Positions 19,995 to 29,205 are shown, counted from the first letter of the stretch. The stretch: 64,000 nt of DNA from Rhizobium binae (GCF_017357225.1 NZ_CP071605.1:248001-312000); one strand, 5' to 3'. Program-made: numbers and translations. The notes: generated from the sequence alone by a model not told the origin.

Positions 19995-21130
19995 GCCGAA
20001 GCCGGCGGCAGCAGCAGCGTGTTGAGGAAGGGCAGCAGGGCCGCACCGAGCGCCACGCCGCCGCCGCTGAAGCTTGCCGGCCGCATCGGCGAAATCCACG
20101 GGGTGATGATGGGGCGTGTCGAGGTATCGCGCCGCTCGATCGAAAGCTGATGGATCAGCGCCTCGATCACGCCCTGCGGCAGATCTCCGCCGATCATGAC
20201 GGTGCTCGGGGCGAAGAAACCGGCCATGGCGATGATCGGGTCGAGCAGATGGCCCGCCGCCTCGCGGATCCATTGTGACAGCAAGGGACAGGCGAATTCC
20301 TCGCCCTTCAGCAGCCGGACGAAATCTTCTTCGCCGATGCGCGCGCGCAGCGAGCCGAAGCCGACCACGGTGTTGAGCCGGACATTGTCCGGCCCGGTCA
20401 GCATTTCGCCGATGCTGCCCGCCCGCCCGTGCACGCCGGAATAGGGAATGCCGCGGATGAGGAAGCCCGCCTGCACGTCGTCATCGATGATGATCATCGC
20501 GAGCCCGCCCTCCGGCAGGGCGCTGCCGATCGTGCGTTCGGCAAGAAGGCCCGCCGTGCACTCGTTCTCGACATAGGGGCGCGCGATCGTCGACATCGCG
20601 GCGATCGCGTCGCTTTCCTCCTCCGTCCAGTCGTTAGTGGCGATGCCGAGCCCGATGACCGGCATGCCGGCACGCCGATCGACCATGTCACGGACGGCCG
20701 CATGAACTAGCTGAACTTTCTCCGCCGGCTCGACGTCGAAATAGGCCCGCTCATGCACCTGGCCACTCAGATCGACGAGCACGATCTCGCCGCGCGTCTT
20801 GCGAAGCTTGACGCCGACCGAAAAGGCGCCTTCCGGCCGCAGCGCAAATTCCGTCGCCGTGGCGCCCCCGCCGAGCCCGTTGCGGCGGTTCGAGGTGATG
20901 AGCTTCTCATCCGCCAGCCGCCGCAGAATATTGGTGATGCCGGGCCCCGTCAGCCCGCTATGGCGCCCAAGCTCGGTGCGCGTCAGCGGCCCATGCCGGC
21001 GGATCGCCTCCAGGATGACGCGAATATTCCGGTCGGCGATCTCGCCCGACCTCAGACCAACCGTTTTGGCGCGCGGACCGCCCATCTCCTGGGTGTGAAG
21101 CCGACGCGGCCCTGACCGAAGAAACCGCAT
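19991..21130 (-). CDS. ROK-family transcriptional regulator (second copy)
   Basis: A 379-residue ROK regulator. The ATG at 21130 has AGGAAAG upstream and is preferred to a start 13 codons earlier. The winged helix is RNIRVILEAIRRHGPLTRTELGRHSGLTGPGITNILRRLADEKLI; the actin-like domain follows from about residue 80. Like the first ROK protein it lacks the cysteines of the zinc motif, reading GVHGRAGSIGEMLTGPD, and a sugar kinase role is unlikely. It is convergent with the dehydrogenase gene. Together with the first ROK protein it is a candidate to bind the shared 30-bp element. Confidence 0.86.
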   Translation of the reverse strand: MRFLRSGPRRLHTQEMGGPRAKTVGLRSGEIADRNIRVILEAIRRHGPLTRTELGRHSGLTGPGITNILRRLADEKLITSNRRNGLGGGATATEFALRPEGAFSVGVKLRKTRGEIVLVDLSGQVHERAYFDVEPAEKVQLVHAAVRDMVDRRAGMPVIGLGIATNDWTEEESDAIAAMSTIARPYVENECTAGLLAERTIGSALPEGGLAMIIIDDDVQAGFLIRGIPYSGVHGRAGSIGEMLTGPDNVRLNTVVGFGSLRARIGEEDFVRLLKGEEFACPLLSQWIREAAGHLLDPIIAMAGFFAPSTVMIGGDLPQGVIEALIHQLSIERRDTSTRPIITPWISPMRPASFSGGGVALGAALLPFLNTLLLPPASA

Positions 21131-21361
21131 GACCGTCTTTCCTAGAGCACTATCTCGGCTGTGTAGCACGCTTGCAGGTGTTCGTAACGATTTTCCAATA
21201 GACGCGTATAACCAACGGGTTCGTTGCTCGAAGCCAACGCTGCGTCATTGGGTGCCCCAGAGGCCCACGACATGGGAGGCCGCTACGTGGAGTGTTTCGA
21301 TGTCTCGACTTTGGCCGGTCAGCTTTACCGGCTCGAAATATTTCTGCGTAAAGGTCCGCGG

Positions 21362-21712
21362 ATGCGGACGTTGATCGATTTTATCACGTGGATGCTCGCC
21401 TTGCCTCCCGCTCTCTGGGAGCTGGCGAATGTGGCAAGACGCTACGGCTGGACTCTAGGTGCCTGCGCTGGTTCGATTGTTTTCGGCGGCATATTTTTGT
21501 GGGTCACTGCGCTCCAATGGGTCGCCGAAGGTATCCATGATAGCGCTTTCGGTGTCGTGCAAGCGTTCCTTCTGCTGGTGGTGCCTCCGGCAGCTACTGT
21601 TTTTATTGCTAAGATGACCGGATTGGCTGCTGGAGTTTTCGCAGGCATTGCCGTTGGATTCTGCGTCTTTGTCATAACCGCCGTCATCGGAATTGGCCTC
21701 TACGGCGAGTGA
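21362..21712 (+). CDS. Small hypothetical membrane protein
   Basis: A 116-residue protein beginning MRTLIDFITWMLALPPALWEL if the ATG at 21362 is used; the frame is open further upstream to 21224. Three hydrophobic stretches (about residues 30-52, 60-78 and 82-112) suggest an integral membrane protein. No domain is recognised and there is no good ribosome site, so expression is uncertain. It lies in a less GC-rich stretch between the second ROK gene and the alpha-mannosidase gene. Confidence 0.5.
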   Translation: MRTLIDFITWMLALPPALWELANVARRYGWTLGACAGSIVFGGIFLWVTALQWVAEGIHDSAFGVVQAFLLLVVPPAATVFIAKMTGLAAGVFAGIAVGFCVFVITAVIGIGLYGE

Positions 21713-21888
21713 GGCATTGCGAATGCCAGTCGGCTAACGTTTGCCGAGATCGCTTCGACGGATCAGGCACAAAAAGCCTCGGCAACCCGGGCTTGGCAGA
21801 TAGTGCTTTGGAGTGAATGCCAACTCAGTCCGGATGGCTCCTGGATCTTCACGATAGGACCCCACGCACTTCCAAGCAGCGGTTGCTA

Positions 21889-22077
21889 CTAATAGCTGCA
21901 GGGACGATCGTTGCCGAAGCCGTCCCGGCAGGCAGGTCTGAGTCCAAAGTCGACGCTGCTGTATCCAATCGAGCCGGTTTGCACCGAATCGGTTGAGCTG
22001 GTCGTGCACGAAGACAAGGACACGACAACCGCGACGACGGCTGCTGCGGCTGCCAATGATTTGCGAATCTGGAGCAT
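21889..22077 (-). CDS. Small lipoprotein
   Basis: A 62-residue protein with a lipoprotein signal: positive RKS at residues 4-7, a hydrophobic stretch AAAAAVVAVVVSL and the lipobox LSSC with the acylated cysteine near residue 24. The mature part is short, serine/threonine-rich, and has two further cysteines (ACRDGFGNDRPC). GGGGAGGG lies just before the ATG. No family is recognised; many rhizobial genomes carry similar tiny lipoproteins. Confidence 0.6.
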   Translation of the reverse strand: MLQIRKSLAAAAAVVAVVVSLSSCTTSSTDSVQTGSIGYSSVDFGLRPACRDGFGNDRPCSY

Positions 22078-22226
22078 CCCACCCTCCCCATCGCTGGCTG
22101 AGAGCCAGCGTCTTCAGTGTGATTGCTCTTCAGATAGGCCGACGCGGCGAGCGGTAAACCGTTGCGTCCGATCAAGATTCCGTTATTCGTTGAAAGCTAG
22201 ACGCCGGCTTCCGAGCGGAGGAGACC

Positions 22227-22781
22227 ATGCCCGCAGCCATACTGATTGGAGCCTCAGGTTCCGGCAAGACGACCATCGCTCACGCAATTGCCGAGCGCGC
22301 TCCAGACAATACGGATGTTCTCTTCTTTGACGCGATCGGGGTGCCGAGCGCCGAGGACATGATGAGAGAATATGGATCGGGCGAAGCTTGGCAGTTGGCC
22401 AAGACCGTTGAATGGATGCAGAGGATTGCTGAGATTGCAGCGTCAGGACGGCGGGTCGTATTCGAAGGCCAAACTCGGCTTTCGTTCCTGGCCGAGGGGG
22501 CGATGGCCGCAGCTTGGCACGACTATGTTCCGATCCTTGTCGATTGCGATGATGCCACAAGAGCCACCCGGCTGACTTTCGACCGGCAACAGCCCGAACT
22601 CGCTAATCCCGAGATGATGGACTGGGCGAATTATCTTAGAGGGGAGGCGCGGGCGCATGGATGCGAGATTCTAGACACCTCTGCCATGTCGGTGGAGCAG
22701 GCAGCCTCGCGTATATTGAGCTTCACTCTCACTTCCGGCACAAGGCGGTCGGAGCAAGGTCCTTTTTTGACGTCGAGGTGA
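22227..22781 (+). CDS. P-loop nucleotide-binding protein, kinase-like
   Basis: A 184-residue protein with GGAGGAG before its start. The N-terminus is a Walker A motif, ILIGASGSGKTTIAHAI. A possible Walker B/lid region is RRVVFEGQTRLSF, and ILVDCDDATRATRLTFDRQQPEL resembles the lid of small-molecule kinases of the AAA_33/adenylate kinase-like group. Substrate unknown. It lies just upstream of the shared promoter element and the mannosidase gene but reads as a separate unit. Confidence 0.7.
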   Translation: MPAAILIGASGSGKTTIAHAIAERAPDNTDVLFFDAIGVPSAEDMMREYGSGEAWQLAKTVEWMQRIAEIAASGRRVVFEGQTRLSFLAEGAMAAAWHDYVPILVDCDDATRATRLTFDRQQPELANPEMMDWANYLRGEARAHGCEILDTSAMSVEQAASRILSFTLTSGTRRSEQGPFLTSR

Positions 22782-22816
22782 CGCGGCGGTACTCTGCTTC
22801 ACCCCAACCTCCCCAC

Positions 22817-22846
22817 TTGACGGCAAATCAAAGTTACTTAATCTAA
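22817..22846 (+). promoter_or_regulatory. Shared promoter/operator element, copy 2 (alpha-mannosidase)
   Basis: The 30-bp element begins TTGACG at 22817 and ends TAATCTAA at 22846, identical to copy 1 except for two bases at positions 6 and 7. It has the same orientation relative to its gene and lies 118 bp before the mannosidase ATG. Conservation of the spacer as well as the boxes argues for an operator, not just a promoter. Confidence 0.7.
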
Positions 22847-22964
22847 GCGCCAGCAGGAACCGCTGGGAGGAGGGCCGGCAAATCGCGATCTCTCTCGCGC
22901 CATCTTCATCTCCCAAAGCCATGATTACGGGTCGTCTCCGCCGATCTTTCAACAGGGATAAGCC

Positions 22965-25900
22965 ATGCCTCTGACCATTGCCCAACGCCTCGATCGCCTC
23001 AAAGTCCGCATTGCCGAGCTGGCGCATTGGCGCGATCGCCAGAGCAGCCCGATCGACGGCTGGACCTTCGAGGGGGAGCCGATCGGCCATCATCAGGATT
23101 GGCCGCATCGACAAGGCGTCGTGCATTTTGCCGCGCGCGCCGAGGCGCCGGAGGGCTGGCCGCTCGAGGATATTCGCCTGCAGCTCGATCTCGGCGGCGA
23201 GAGCCTGATCACGCTGAGCTATCCGGATGGACAGAGCGAGACCTTCGGGCTCGATCCCTATCATCAGGAATTTCCGGTCAAGGGCCAGCGTTTTTCGATT
23301 GCGACGGAAAGCGTCGCGCGCTTTCCCTTCGGCGAACCGAACCGGGCGCCGCGGCTGAACAAGGCCCGGCTGATCCGGCTCGATGGCCCGGCGCATCGCC
23401 TGCACCTTCTCTTGAAGCAGGTGGCCGAGGCGATCGAGGTGCTCGGCGAGCATGAAGTCGTGCCGCATATGATGGATGCGGCCGAGCAGAGCTTGCGCAG
23501 TCTCGACTGGCCGTCGGATACCGCCGCTTACGTCGCCCGCACGTCCGATGCCGTCATGCAGCAGAAGATCTGGGAGCTCCCTGAGCTTGCGGAGAACCCG
23601 GCAGGCCTCTCCGACGAGCAAAGCGCTTCGGCGGCGTCGGCCTTCGAGGCGCTGACGGCGCGGCTGAAGGAATTGCAGAAGCGCTTCCCACAGAATGGTG
23701 AGCTGGTGCTGACCGGCCACGCGCATATCGATCTCGCCTGGCTCTGGCCCTATCGCGAGACGCGCCGCAAGATGCGGCGCACCTTCAATACGGCGCTGTC
23801 GCTGATGGAGCGCTCGGCCGATTTCCGCTTCAACCAGTCGACCGCGCATTATTACGCACAGATGGAAGAGGAAGATCCGGAGCTTCTGGACCGCATCAAA
23901 AGGAAGGTCGCGGAAGGCAAGTGGGAAACCGTCGGCGGCATGTGGGTGGAACCCGATACCAACATGCCCACAGGCGAGAGCCTCGCCCGCCAGGTTCTCT
24001 ACGGCCAGCGCTATTTCGAAAAGACTTTCGGCGCGCGCCACTCGGTCTGTTGGCTGCCGGATTGCTTCGGCTTCTCCGGCGCCCTGCCGCAGATCCTGAG
24101 ACAAGGCGGCATCGACAGCTTCTTCACCATCAAGGTCAACTGGAGCGAGACCAACCATATTCCCTCCGACCTTTTCTGGTGGAAGGGCCTCGACGGCAGC
24201 AAGGTTCTTACCCACACCTTCGACAATCCGATGCAGGGCTATAATGGCTTCGTGCAGGCCGATTGCTACGTTCCGACCTGGAAGAATTTCCGTGGCAAGG
24301 TGCAGCATCACGCCTCGCTTCTCGCCGTCGGCTATGGCGACGGCGGCGGCGGTGTGACGCCTGAAATGGTGGAGCGCGAAGTGCAGCTGCGCGATTTTCC
24401 GGCCATCCCGCAGGCGCGCTGGGGCACGGTCAAAGGCTTTTATGAGGATGCGCACCGCACCGCATCCGAGAAGAGCCTGCCCGTCTGGGACGGCGAGATC
24501 TATCTCGAACTGCACCGGGCGACGCTGACGACGCAAAGCGGCGTCAAGCGCAAACATCGGCAGGCCGAACGTGCGCTGATCACCGCCGAAACGCTGGCCT
24601 CGCTCGCCCATATGCTCGGAGCCGAAAAGCCAAGAAGCCTGGAGGCGGATTGGCGCGTCGTGCTGAAGAACGAATTCCACGACATCTTGCCGGGTTCGAG
24701 CATCCGCGAGGTCTATCAGGATGCGGAGCAGGAGCTCGGCGGCGTCATTGACAATGCCAGGTCCGAGCAGGCAAAGGCCCTGCAGGCGCTTTCCGCCAAC
24801 TTGCCGAAGAGCGGCGTCGGCAAGGCTCTCGTCGTCGTCAATCCGTCGCTTGCGCCGCGGCCCCTCAGCGCCACGCTCGCCGACGGCACCGTCGTCTCGG
24901 CCGCCGACATCGTCGCCCCCCTGTCCGTCGCCGTTTTCGACAGGCAGGCGCTGCAGCCGGCGGGCGGGCTGAAGGCAACCTCCGACTGCCTGGAGAACGA
25001 TCATCTCGCCGTCGTGATCGGCAAGGATGGCGCGGTCGCGAGCCTCGTCCACAAGGCGAGCGGCCGCGAAGCGGTCGACGGCTCGGCCAACCAGCTCTGG
25101 GTCTATCCGGCCGACAAGCCGCGCAACTGGGATGCCTGGGATATCGATGCCGATTATGCCGAAAAGGCCGTCCGTCTCGAAGCGCCCGAAAGCATCAGCC
25201 TCGTCGAAACCGGCCCGCACCGCGCGGCCATCCGCGTCGTCCACCGCTACCGCAATTCGAGCGTCACGCAGACCTACGTGCTGACGGCGAACGCCAAGCG
25301 GCTCGACATCGAAACGACGATCGACTGGCACGACCGCCGCACCCTGCTGCGCACGCTTAATCCCGTCGATGTCAGGTCGCGCAAGGCGACCTTCGAATGC
25401 GCCTTCGGCGTGGTCGAACGGGCGACTCACACCAACACCTCCTGGGAGCAGGCGATGTTCGAGGCCGTCGCCCACCGCTTTGTCGATATCAGCGAACCGG
25501 GCTTCGGCGTTGCTCTGCTCAACAATGCCAAATACGGCCACAGCGCCCGCGGCAATGTGATCGGCATGAGCCTGGTGCGCGGTCCGATTTATCCCGATCC
25601 GCTGGCCGACGAAGGCGAGCAGAGCTTCACCTATGCGCTGATGCCGCATGAGGGCGCCTGGCATGAGGGCGGCGTGCTGGATGAGGCGCTCGATCTCAAC
25701 CAGCCGCTCGTGACCGCCGAAGCGCAGGGCCTTTCCGCCGGCACTTTCGCGCCGCTCGCCGTCTCCGGCACGCCCGTCGCCTTCTCGGGCCTGAAGCCCG
25801 CCGAAGAGGGCGACGGCCTCATCCTGCGCCTGTACGAACCCGCCGGCCGGCGTGGCAGGCTCTCTCTCGAGCTGCCTTCCGGATGGAACGCGTCGCAGCC

Positions 25901-25991
25901 GCTCAACATTCTCGAAGAGCCGATGGAGCGCCAAGGGCCCGAGGACATCATGCCGTTCGAAATCCGGACCTGGAGGCTGCGGAAGGGCTGA
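22965..25991 (+). CDS. Alpha-mannosidase, glycoside hydrolase family 38
   Basis: Zinc-dependent retaining alpha-mannosidase, 1008 residues, cytoplasmic by absence of a signal peptide. The metal site starts with H252-A-H254-I-D256 in the typical GHAHIDLAWLWPYRETRRK block, and the nucleophile is D366 in CWLPDCFGFSGALPQIL. A second metal-ligand block is NEFHDILPGSSI near residue 570. The C-terminal half is the beta-rich GH38 domain with DWHDRRTLLRTLNPV. The length fits bacterial GH38 enzymes. The shared promoter element upstream indicates co-expression with the ABC importer, so it probably degrades imported mannosides. Confidence 0.95.
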   Translation: MPLTIAQRLDRLKVRIAELAHWRDRQSSPIDGWTFEGEPIGHHQDWPHRQGVVHFAARAEAPEGWPLEDIRLQLDLGGESLITLSYPDGQSETFGLDPYHQEFPVKGQRFSIATESVARFPFGEPNRAPRLNKARLIRLDGPAHRLHLLLKQVAEAIEVLGEHEVVPHMMDAAEQSLRSLDWPSDTAAYVARTSDAVMQQKIWELPELAENPAGLSDEQSASAASAFEALTARLKELQKRFPQNGELVLTGHAHIDLAWLWPYRETRRKMRRTFNTALSLMERSADFRFNQSTAHYYAQMEEEDPELLDRIKRKVAEGKWETVGGMWVEPDTNMPTGESLARQVLYGQRYFEKTFGARHSVCWLPDCFGFSGALPQILRQGGIDSFFTIKVNWSETNHIPSDLFWWKGLDGSKVLTHTFDNPMQGYNGFVQADCYVPTWKNFRGKVQHHASLLAVGYGDGGGGVTPEMVEREVQLRDFPAIPQARWGTVKGFYEDAHRTASEKSLPVWDGEIYLELHRATLTTQSGVKRKHRQAERALITAETLASLAHMLGAEKPRSLEADWRVVLKNEFHDILPGSSIREVYQDAEQELGGVIDNARSEQAKALQALSANLPKSGVGKALVVVNPSLAPRPLSATLADGTVVSAADIVAPLSVAVFDRQALQPAGGLKATSDCLENDHLAVVIGKDGAVASLVHKASGREAVDGSANQLWVYPADKPRNWDAWDIDADYAEKAVRLEAPESISLVETGPHRAAIRVVHRYRNSSVTQTYVLTANAKRLDIETTIDWHDRRTLLRTLNPVDVRSRKATFECAFGVVERATHTNTSWEQAMFEAVAHRFVDISEPGFGVALLNNAKYGHSARGNVIGMSLVRGPIYPDPLADEGEQSFTYALMPHEGAWHEGGVLDEALDLNQPLVTAEAQGLSAGTFAPLAVSGTPVAFSGLKPAEEGDGLILRLYEPAGRRGRLSLELPSGWNASQPLNILEEPMERQGPEDIMPFEIRTWRLRKG

Positions 25992-26058
25992 TCGCCCTTC
26001 CCCGGGGGGCGGCCTGGTCGCTTTGAAGCGGCCGCGGCTGATGCCGCTACGCGACGCC

Positions 26059-26096
26059 GAAGGCGCTGGCCGGTGACCTCGCCGGCCAGCGCCTTC
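26059..26096. terminator. Long perfect inverted repeat between convergent genes
   Basis: A 15-bp perfect inverted repeat (26059-26073 with 26082-26096) around an 8-nt loop, between the 3' ends of the mannosidase and LysR genes. It has the position of a bidirectional terminator, although no clear T-run follows on either strand. Confidence 0.55.
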
Positions 26097-26193
26097 TGAG
26101 GCACGCGGCCGCTGTCGCCTTGGGAGGAGTTGTGACGGAACCGCGTACGGTCGGCTCTTGAAAGCGGGCCTGTTTGTGCGGAAGAAATCGTGA

Positions 26194-27114
26194 TCAGTTT
26201 GCCGCCGGTCGAAAAGCCTCGGGCCGGGCGGCGAAATTCTCGACCACGAAATCCACGAAGGCGCGGATTTTTGGTGAAAGCTGACGGTTCGACGGCCAGA
26301 CGAGCGAGAGCGAACCGAAGGGCACCATGAAGGCGGTGAGGACCGGGACCAGCGTGCCGGCTCGGATATGCGGCTCGGCGACATAGACGGGCAGATGCGC
26401 GAGGCCGAGCCCATCCCTGGCCGCCCGCAGCCCGGCATCGGTATTGTTGAATGTCAGGCTTTTCGGCAGAAGCAGCCGCTCGTGCGGCGGGCGGAACGCC
26501 CAGGGCGCGGTACGGCCGGTGGATGGGTATTTGAAGTGAATGCAGGCGTGCCGGGAGAGATCGTCAGGCGTCTCCGGCTGTCCGTGAAGTTCGAGATAGG
26601 CGGGACTTGCGCAGACGACGAAATGCTGCTCGCCGAGACGACGGGCGATTAGCCGCGCATCGGCAAGCTCGCCGCTGCGCACGACGACATCCAGCCGCTC
26701 CGTAATAAGATCGACGACCCTGTCTTCGAAATCGATGTCCAGTTCGATCTCGGGGAAGCGCGCGGCGAAGCTCGGCAGGATCGGCATCAGAAGATGGTGG
26801 CCGACGATATGTGGAACGCTGATGCGCAGGCGGCCCCTCGGCCGGTCCTGGCCCTTGGACACGGCCGCCTCCGCATCCTGCATGTCGTCGAGGACGCGTT
26901 TGTAGTGTTCGTAGAGGACTGTCCCTTCCTCGGTCAGGCTGATGCTGCGCGTCGTGCGGTTGAAAAGCCGCACGCGGAGGCGGCTTTCAAGGCGCGCCAC
27001 CGCTTTGCCGATCGCCGACGGCGAAACGCCGGCAAGACGCGCGGCAGCGACATAGCTCTGCTGTTCGGCGGCATGAACGAAGGCGACGACGCTTGCGAGA
27101 CTATCCACGGCCAC
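26194..27114 (-). CDS. LysR-family transcriptional regulator
   Basis: A 306-residue regulator starting at a GTG. The winged helix-turn-helix is AARLAGVSPSAIGKAVARLESRLRVRLFNRTTRSISLTEEG (residues 20-60), followed by the periplasmic-binding-like effector domain (LRISVPHIVGHHLLMP onward). The closest general type is the CrgA/DsdC-like LysR group. It diverges from an alpha/beta hydrolase gene with about 115 bp between them, the usual layout for a LysR protein and its target. Confidence 0.9.
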   Translation of the reverse strand: MAVDSLASVVAFVHAAEQQSYVAAARLAGVSPSAIGKAVARLESRLRVRLFNRTTRSISLTEEGTVLYEHYKRVLDDMQDAEAAVSKGQDRPRGRLRISVPHIVGHHLLMPILPSFAARFPEIELDIDFEDRVVDLITERLDVVVRSGELADARLIARRLGEQHFVVCASPAYLELHGQPETPDDLSRHACIHFKYPSTGRTAPWAFRPPHERLLLPKSLTFNNTDAGLRAARDGLGLAHLPVYVAEPHIRAGTLVPVLTAFMVPFGSLSLVWPSNRQLSPKIRAFVDFVVENFAARPEAFRPAAN

Positions 27115-27228
27115 ATCCGATTGAGGACATTTTTTCCTTTATGTAAGTCCATGTCCTCCCATTGATCAATATTGCGTAACAAATATCCTTTTTATCCGAT
27201 TGCTGGCCAACTTGAAGGAATGGATGGT

Positions 27229-28110
27229 ATGCGGGACTATGCAAAGGAATTGCCTGAACACGGGGAAAAATTTATCGGAGAGAATGACCTCTTCCTGGAG
27301 ATATTCCATAGGTACCATGGCTCGCAGCAGCCCGGCCGGCCGCCTTTGCTGTTCGTCCATGGCGCCTTCACCGGGAGCTGGATGTGGAGCAAATACATCC
27401 CGCATTTCATGGCAGCAGGATGGGACTCTTACTGCATCAATCTGCGGGGCCACTACAAAAGCAGATCGGTCGACTTCACGCAGCTCACGTTCGAGGACTA
27501 CTTGGAAGATATCCGAGAGGCGATCGCGGAAGTGGTCGATGACAGCGGAGGTCCGCCCGTCGTGATCGGCTTCAGCATGGGCGGGATTCTCAGCCAGAAA
27601 CTGGCGGAAAGCGTCGAGATTGCCGGGCTGGTGCTGATCGATTCCAGCATCTGCAGGCAAGTGCATGACGAAGTGCCCTATCAGGGCCTCGCACCGCAGG
27701 CGCCCGGTCTCGTCGTGCCCGCGCCGGCGCGCGGCGAGCAATTCAGCGCCGATGAGACCTGCGAGGATATCGCGTTCCAGCGGAAGTACCTGTCGATGGA
27801 GTCAGGCAAGGCTTTCGGCGCCTTCTCCTTTCATTTCGGAGCGAAGGGCGTTTCCGTCGACGGAGCCCGCATCGCCTGTCCCAGCCTGGTCATCTCAGCC
27901 GTTGGCAATGACGACGATGATCGGCGCGGCCGGGCGGCGGCACGGCATATCGGCGGCGAATATCTGGGTCTTCCCGGCACGACGCATACGGGTCTGCTGG
28001 TCGGGCAAAGATATCGAGAAGCAGTCAGCAGGATCATGGACTGGCTGGCACGCTTGCAAGATTGCTCCCTTCCAGGCGCGACGCGCCCCAACGGACTTAA
28101 CGGTGCATGA
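27229..28110 (+). CDS. Alpha/beta hydrolase
   Basis: A 293-residue hydrolase. The ATG at 27229 is preferred because GAAGGA lies 9 bp upstream; 27220 is too close to that site. The fold is shown by LLFVHGAFTGSWMWSKYIP (oxyanion region), the nucleophile elbow GFSMGG with its serine, an acidic residue near NDDDDRRGR, and the late histidine in PGTTHTGLL. Substrate unknown. It is transcribed divergently from the LysR gene and is its likely target. Confidence 0.82.
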   Translation: MRDYAKELPEHGEKFIGENDLFLEIFHRYHGSQQPGRPPLLFVHGAFTGSWMWSKYIPHFMAAGWDSYCINLRGHYKSRSVDFTQLTFEDYLEDIREAIAEVVDDSGGPPVVIGFSMGGILSQKLAESVEIAGLVLIDSSICRQVHDEVPYQGLAPQAPGLVVPAPARGEQFSADETCEDIAFQRKYLSMESGKAFGAFSFHFGAKGVSVDGARIACPSLVISAVGNDDDDRRGRAAARHIGGEYLGLPGTTHTGLLVGQRYREAVSRIMDWLARLQDCSLPGATRPNGLNGA

Positions 28111-28198
28111 TGCGGTAAGTTGGCATCCGGCGCGCTTCCTCTTAAAACCGGCAATCAAGCGGATAGTCTGGGAACGAGGTGAGCTGGCAAGGTGACAG

Positions 28199-28490
28199 CT
28201 TCGACGGCACGGGCTCCGGTAATCATCTCCACTATATGCGAAGCTTGTTCATGTCGCGGATGCCATCAAGGCTTCAGCTGAAGAGCTTGCCGCGCGGACG
28301 GGCGCCGAGGTTGCCGAGGCGGAGGATCTCATCAAGTCCCAGAACGTCGATGCGATCCTCATCGCGCCGAGCCACGCCGATCTCATCGAGGCGGCGGCGC
28401 GAGCCGGCAAGGCCATTCTCCGCGAAAAGCCGGTATCCCTGTCGGTCGACCGCATCAATGCCTGCTTCGAGATTGTCGAGGAAAGCAGGT
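28199..28490 (+). pseudogene. Remnant of a Gfo/Idh/MocA (inositol dehydrogenase-like) gene
   Basis: The frame starting at 28241 reads KLVHVADAIKASAEELAART, then ILIAPSHADLIEAAARAG and REKPVSLSVDRINACFEIVEE, which is the second half of the NAD-binding domain of an inositol 2-dehydrogenase, including the family EKP motif. The frame is closed by TAA just upstream; in a neighbouring frame SFDGTGSGNHLHY may be the decayed dinucleotide-binding loop. Homology ends near 28490, before the TetR gene. The whole C-terminal domain is missing, so the gene is broken. Confidence 0.7.
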
Positions 28491-28530
28491 CGACTCTGCC
28501 GCAGTGTCGGGTAGCCGTGTCCGGGCCTGC

Positions 28531-29205
28531 TCATTCCTTCAGGCCGAGGCTCGCCAGCAACCTGATAACATAGGCTTCCAGCCCGCCGACCATGTCGAAA
28601 CGGTCGGGATCGCGCAGCCAGAGCATCTGCAGGCCGTCCATGACGGCGATCAGTTCGGCGGCCATGGCCTTGGCGTCGATGCCGGCATCGATCGCGCCCT
28701 CGGCGGCGGCTCGCTCGAAGGTCGCGGCGATATGCTGCTGCATCTCGGTGGCGCGGTCGAGAAACCAGGCCTTGGCGGGATGGTCCTTCATCAGGCTCTC
28801 GGCATTCAGGATGGCGAAAGCCCTGATGACCTCGGTCATACCGGCATTGCGGCGGAAGATTTCGACCATGCCCTCGAGCAGGCCGCTGAGATCGGCGCGA
28901 TAGTGGCCGATGAAATCGGCGCTGTCGAGATCGCGCTTGGCGAGGATCGCAAGCAGCAGATCGACCTTGGTCGGGAAATGGTGCAGCAGGCCGGGCAGCG
29001 ACAGGCCGACATCGCGGGCGATATCGCCGATCGCCGCATTCTGGTAGCCGTCTTCGGCAAAACGCCGCATCGCCGCCGCCAGGATCTCCGCGCGGCGCGT
29101 CTCCCCCTTGCGGGATCGCCTCCGACGCTTCTCCTCTCCGACATTCTGTTCCGTCAATTCCGCCATCGTTCCCGGTGCCTTTTCCATGCTCTCCATTCCA
29201 TACAT
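28531..29205 (-). CDS. TetR-family transcriptional regulator
   Basis: A 224-residue repressor. The DNA-binding domain is about residues 30-80: RRAEILAAAMRRFAEDGYQNAAIGDIARDVGLSLPGLLHHFPTKVDLL. The C-terminal ligand domain is all-helical and of TetR_C type. The N-terminus before residue 25 is rich in charged residues and the start is uncertain (ATGs at 29205, 29196, 29187 and 29166 are possible). It diverges from the GH3 glycosidase gene, and a palindrome in the 73-bp gap is the probable operator. Confidence 0.88.
   Translation of the reverse strand: MYGMESMEKAPGTMAELTEQNVGEEKRRRRSRKGETRRAEILAAAMRRFAEDGYQNAAIGDIARDVGLSLPGLLHHFPTKVDLLLAILAKRDLDSADFIGHYRADLSGLLEGMVEIFRRNAGMTEVIRAFAILNAESLMKDHPAKAWFLDRATEMQQHIAATFERAAAEGAIDAGIDAKAMAAELIAVMDGLQMLWLRDPDRFDMVGGLEAYVIRLLASLGLKE

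Noticed and set aside
22671..26438. A 1255-codon open frame on the minus strand
   Set aside because: It is antisense to the GH38 gene, has no domain and no ribosome site, and is explained by the high GC content of the real gene on the other strand.
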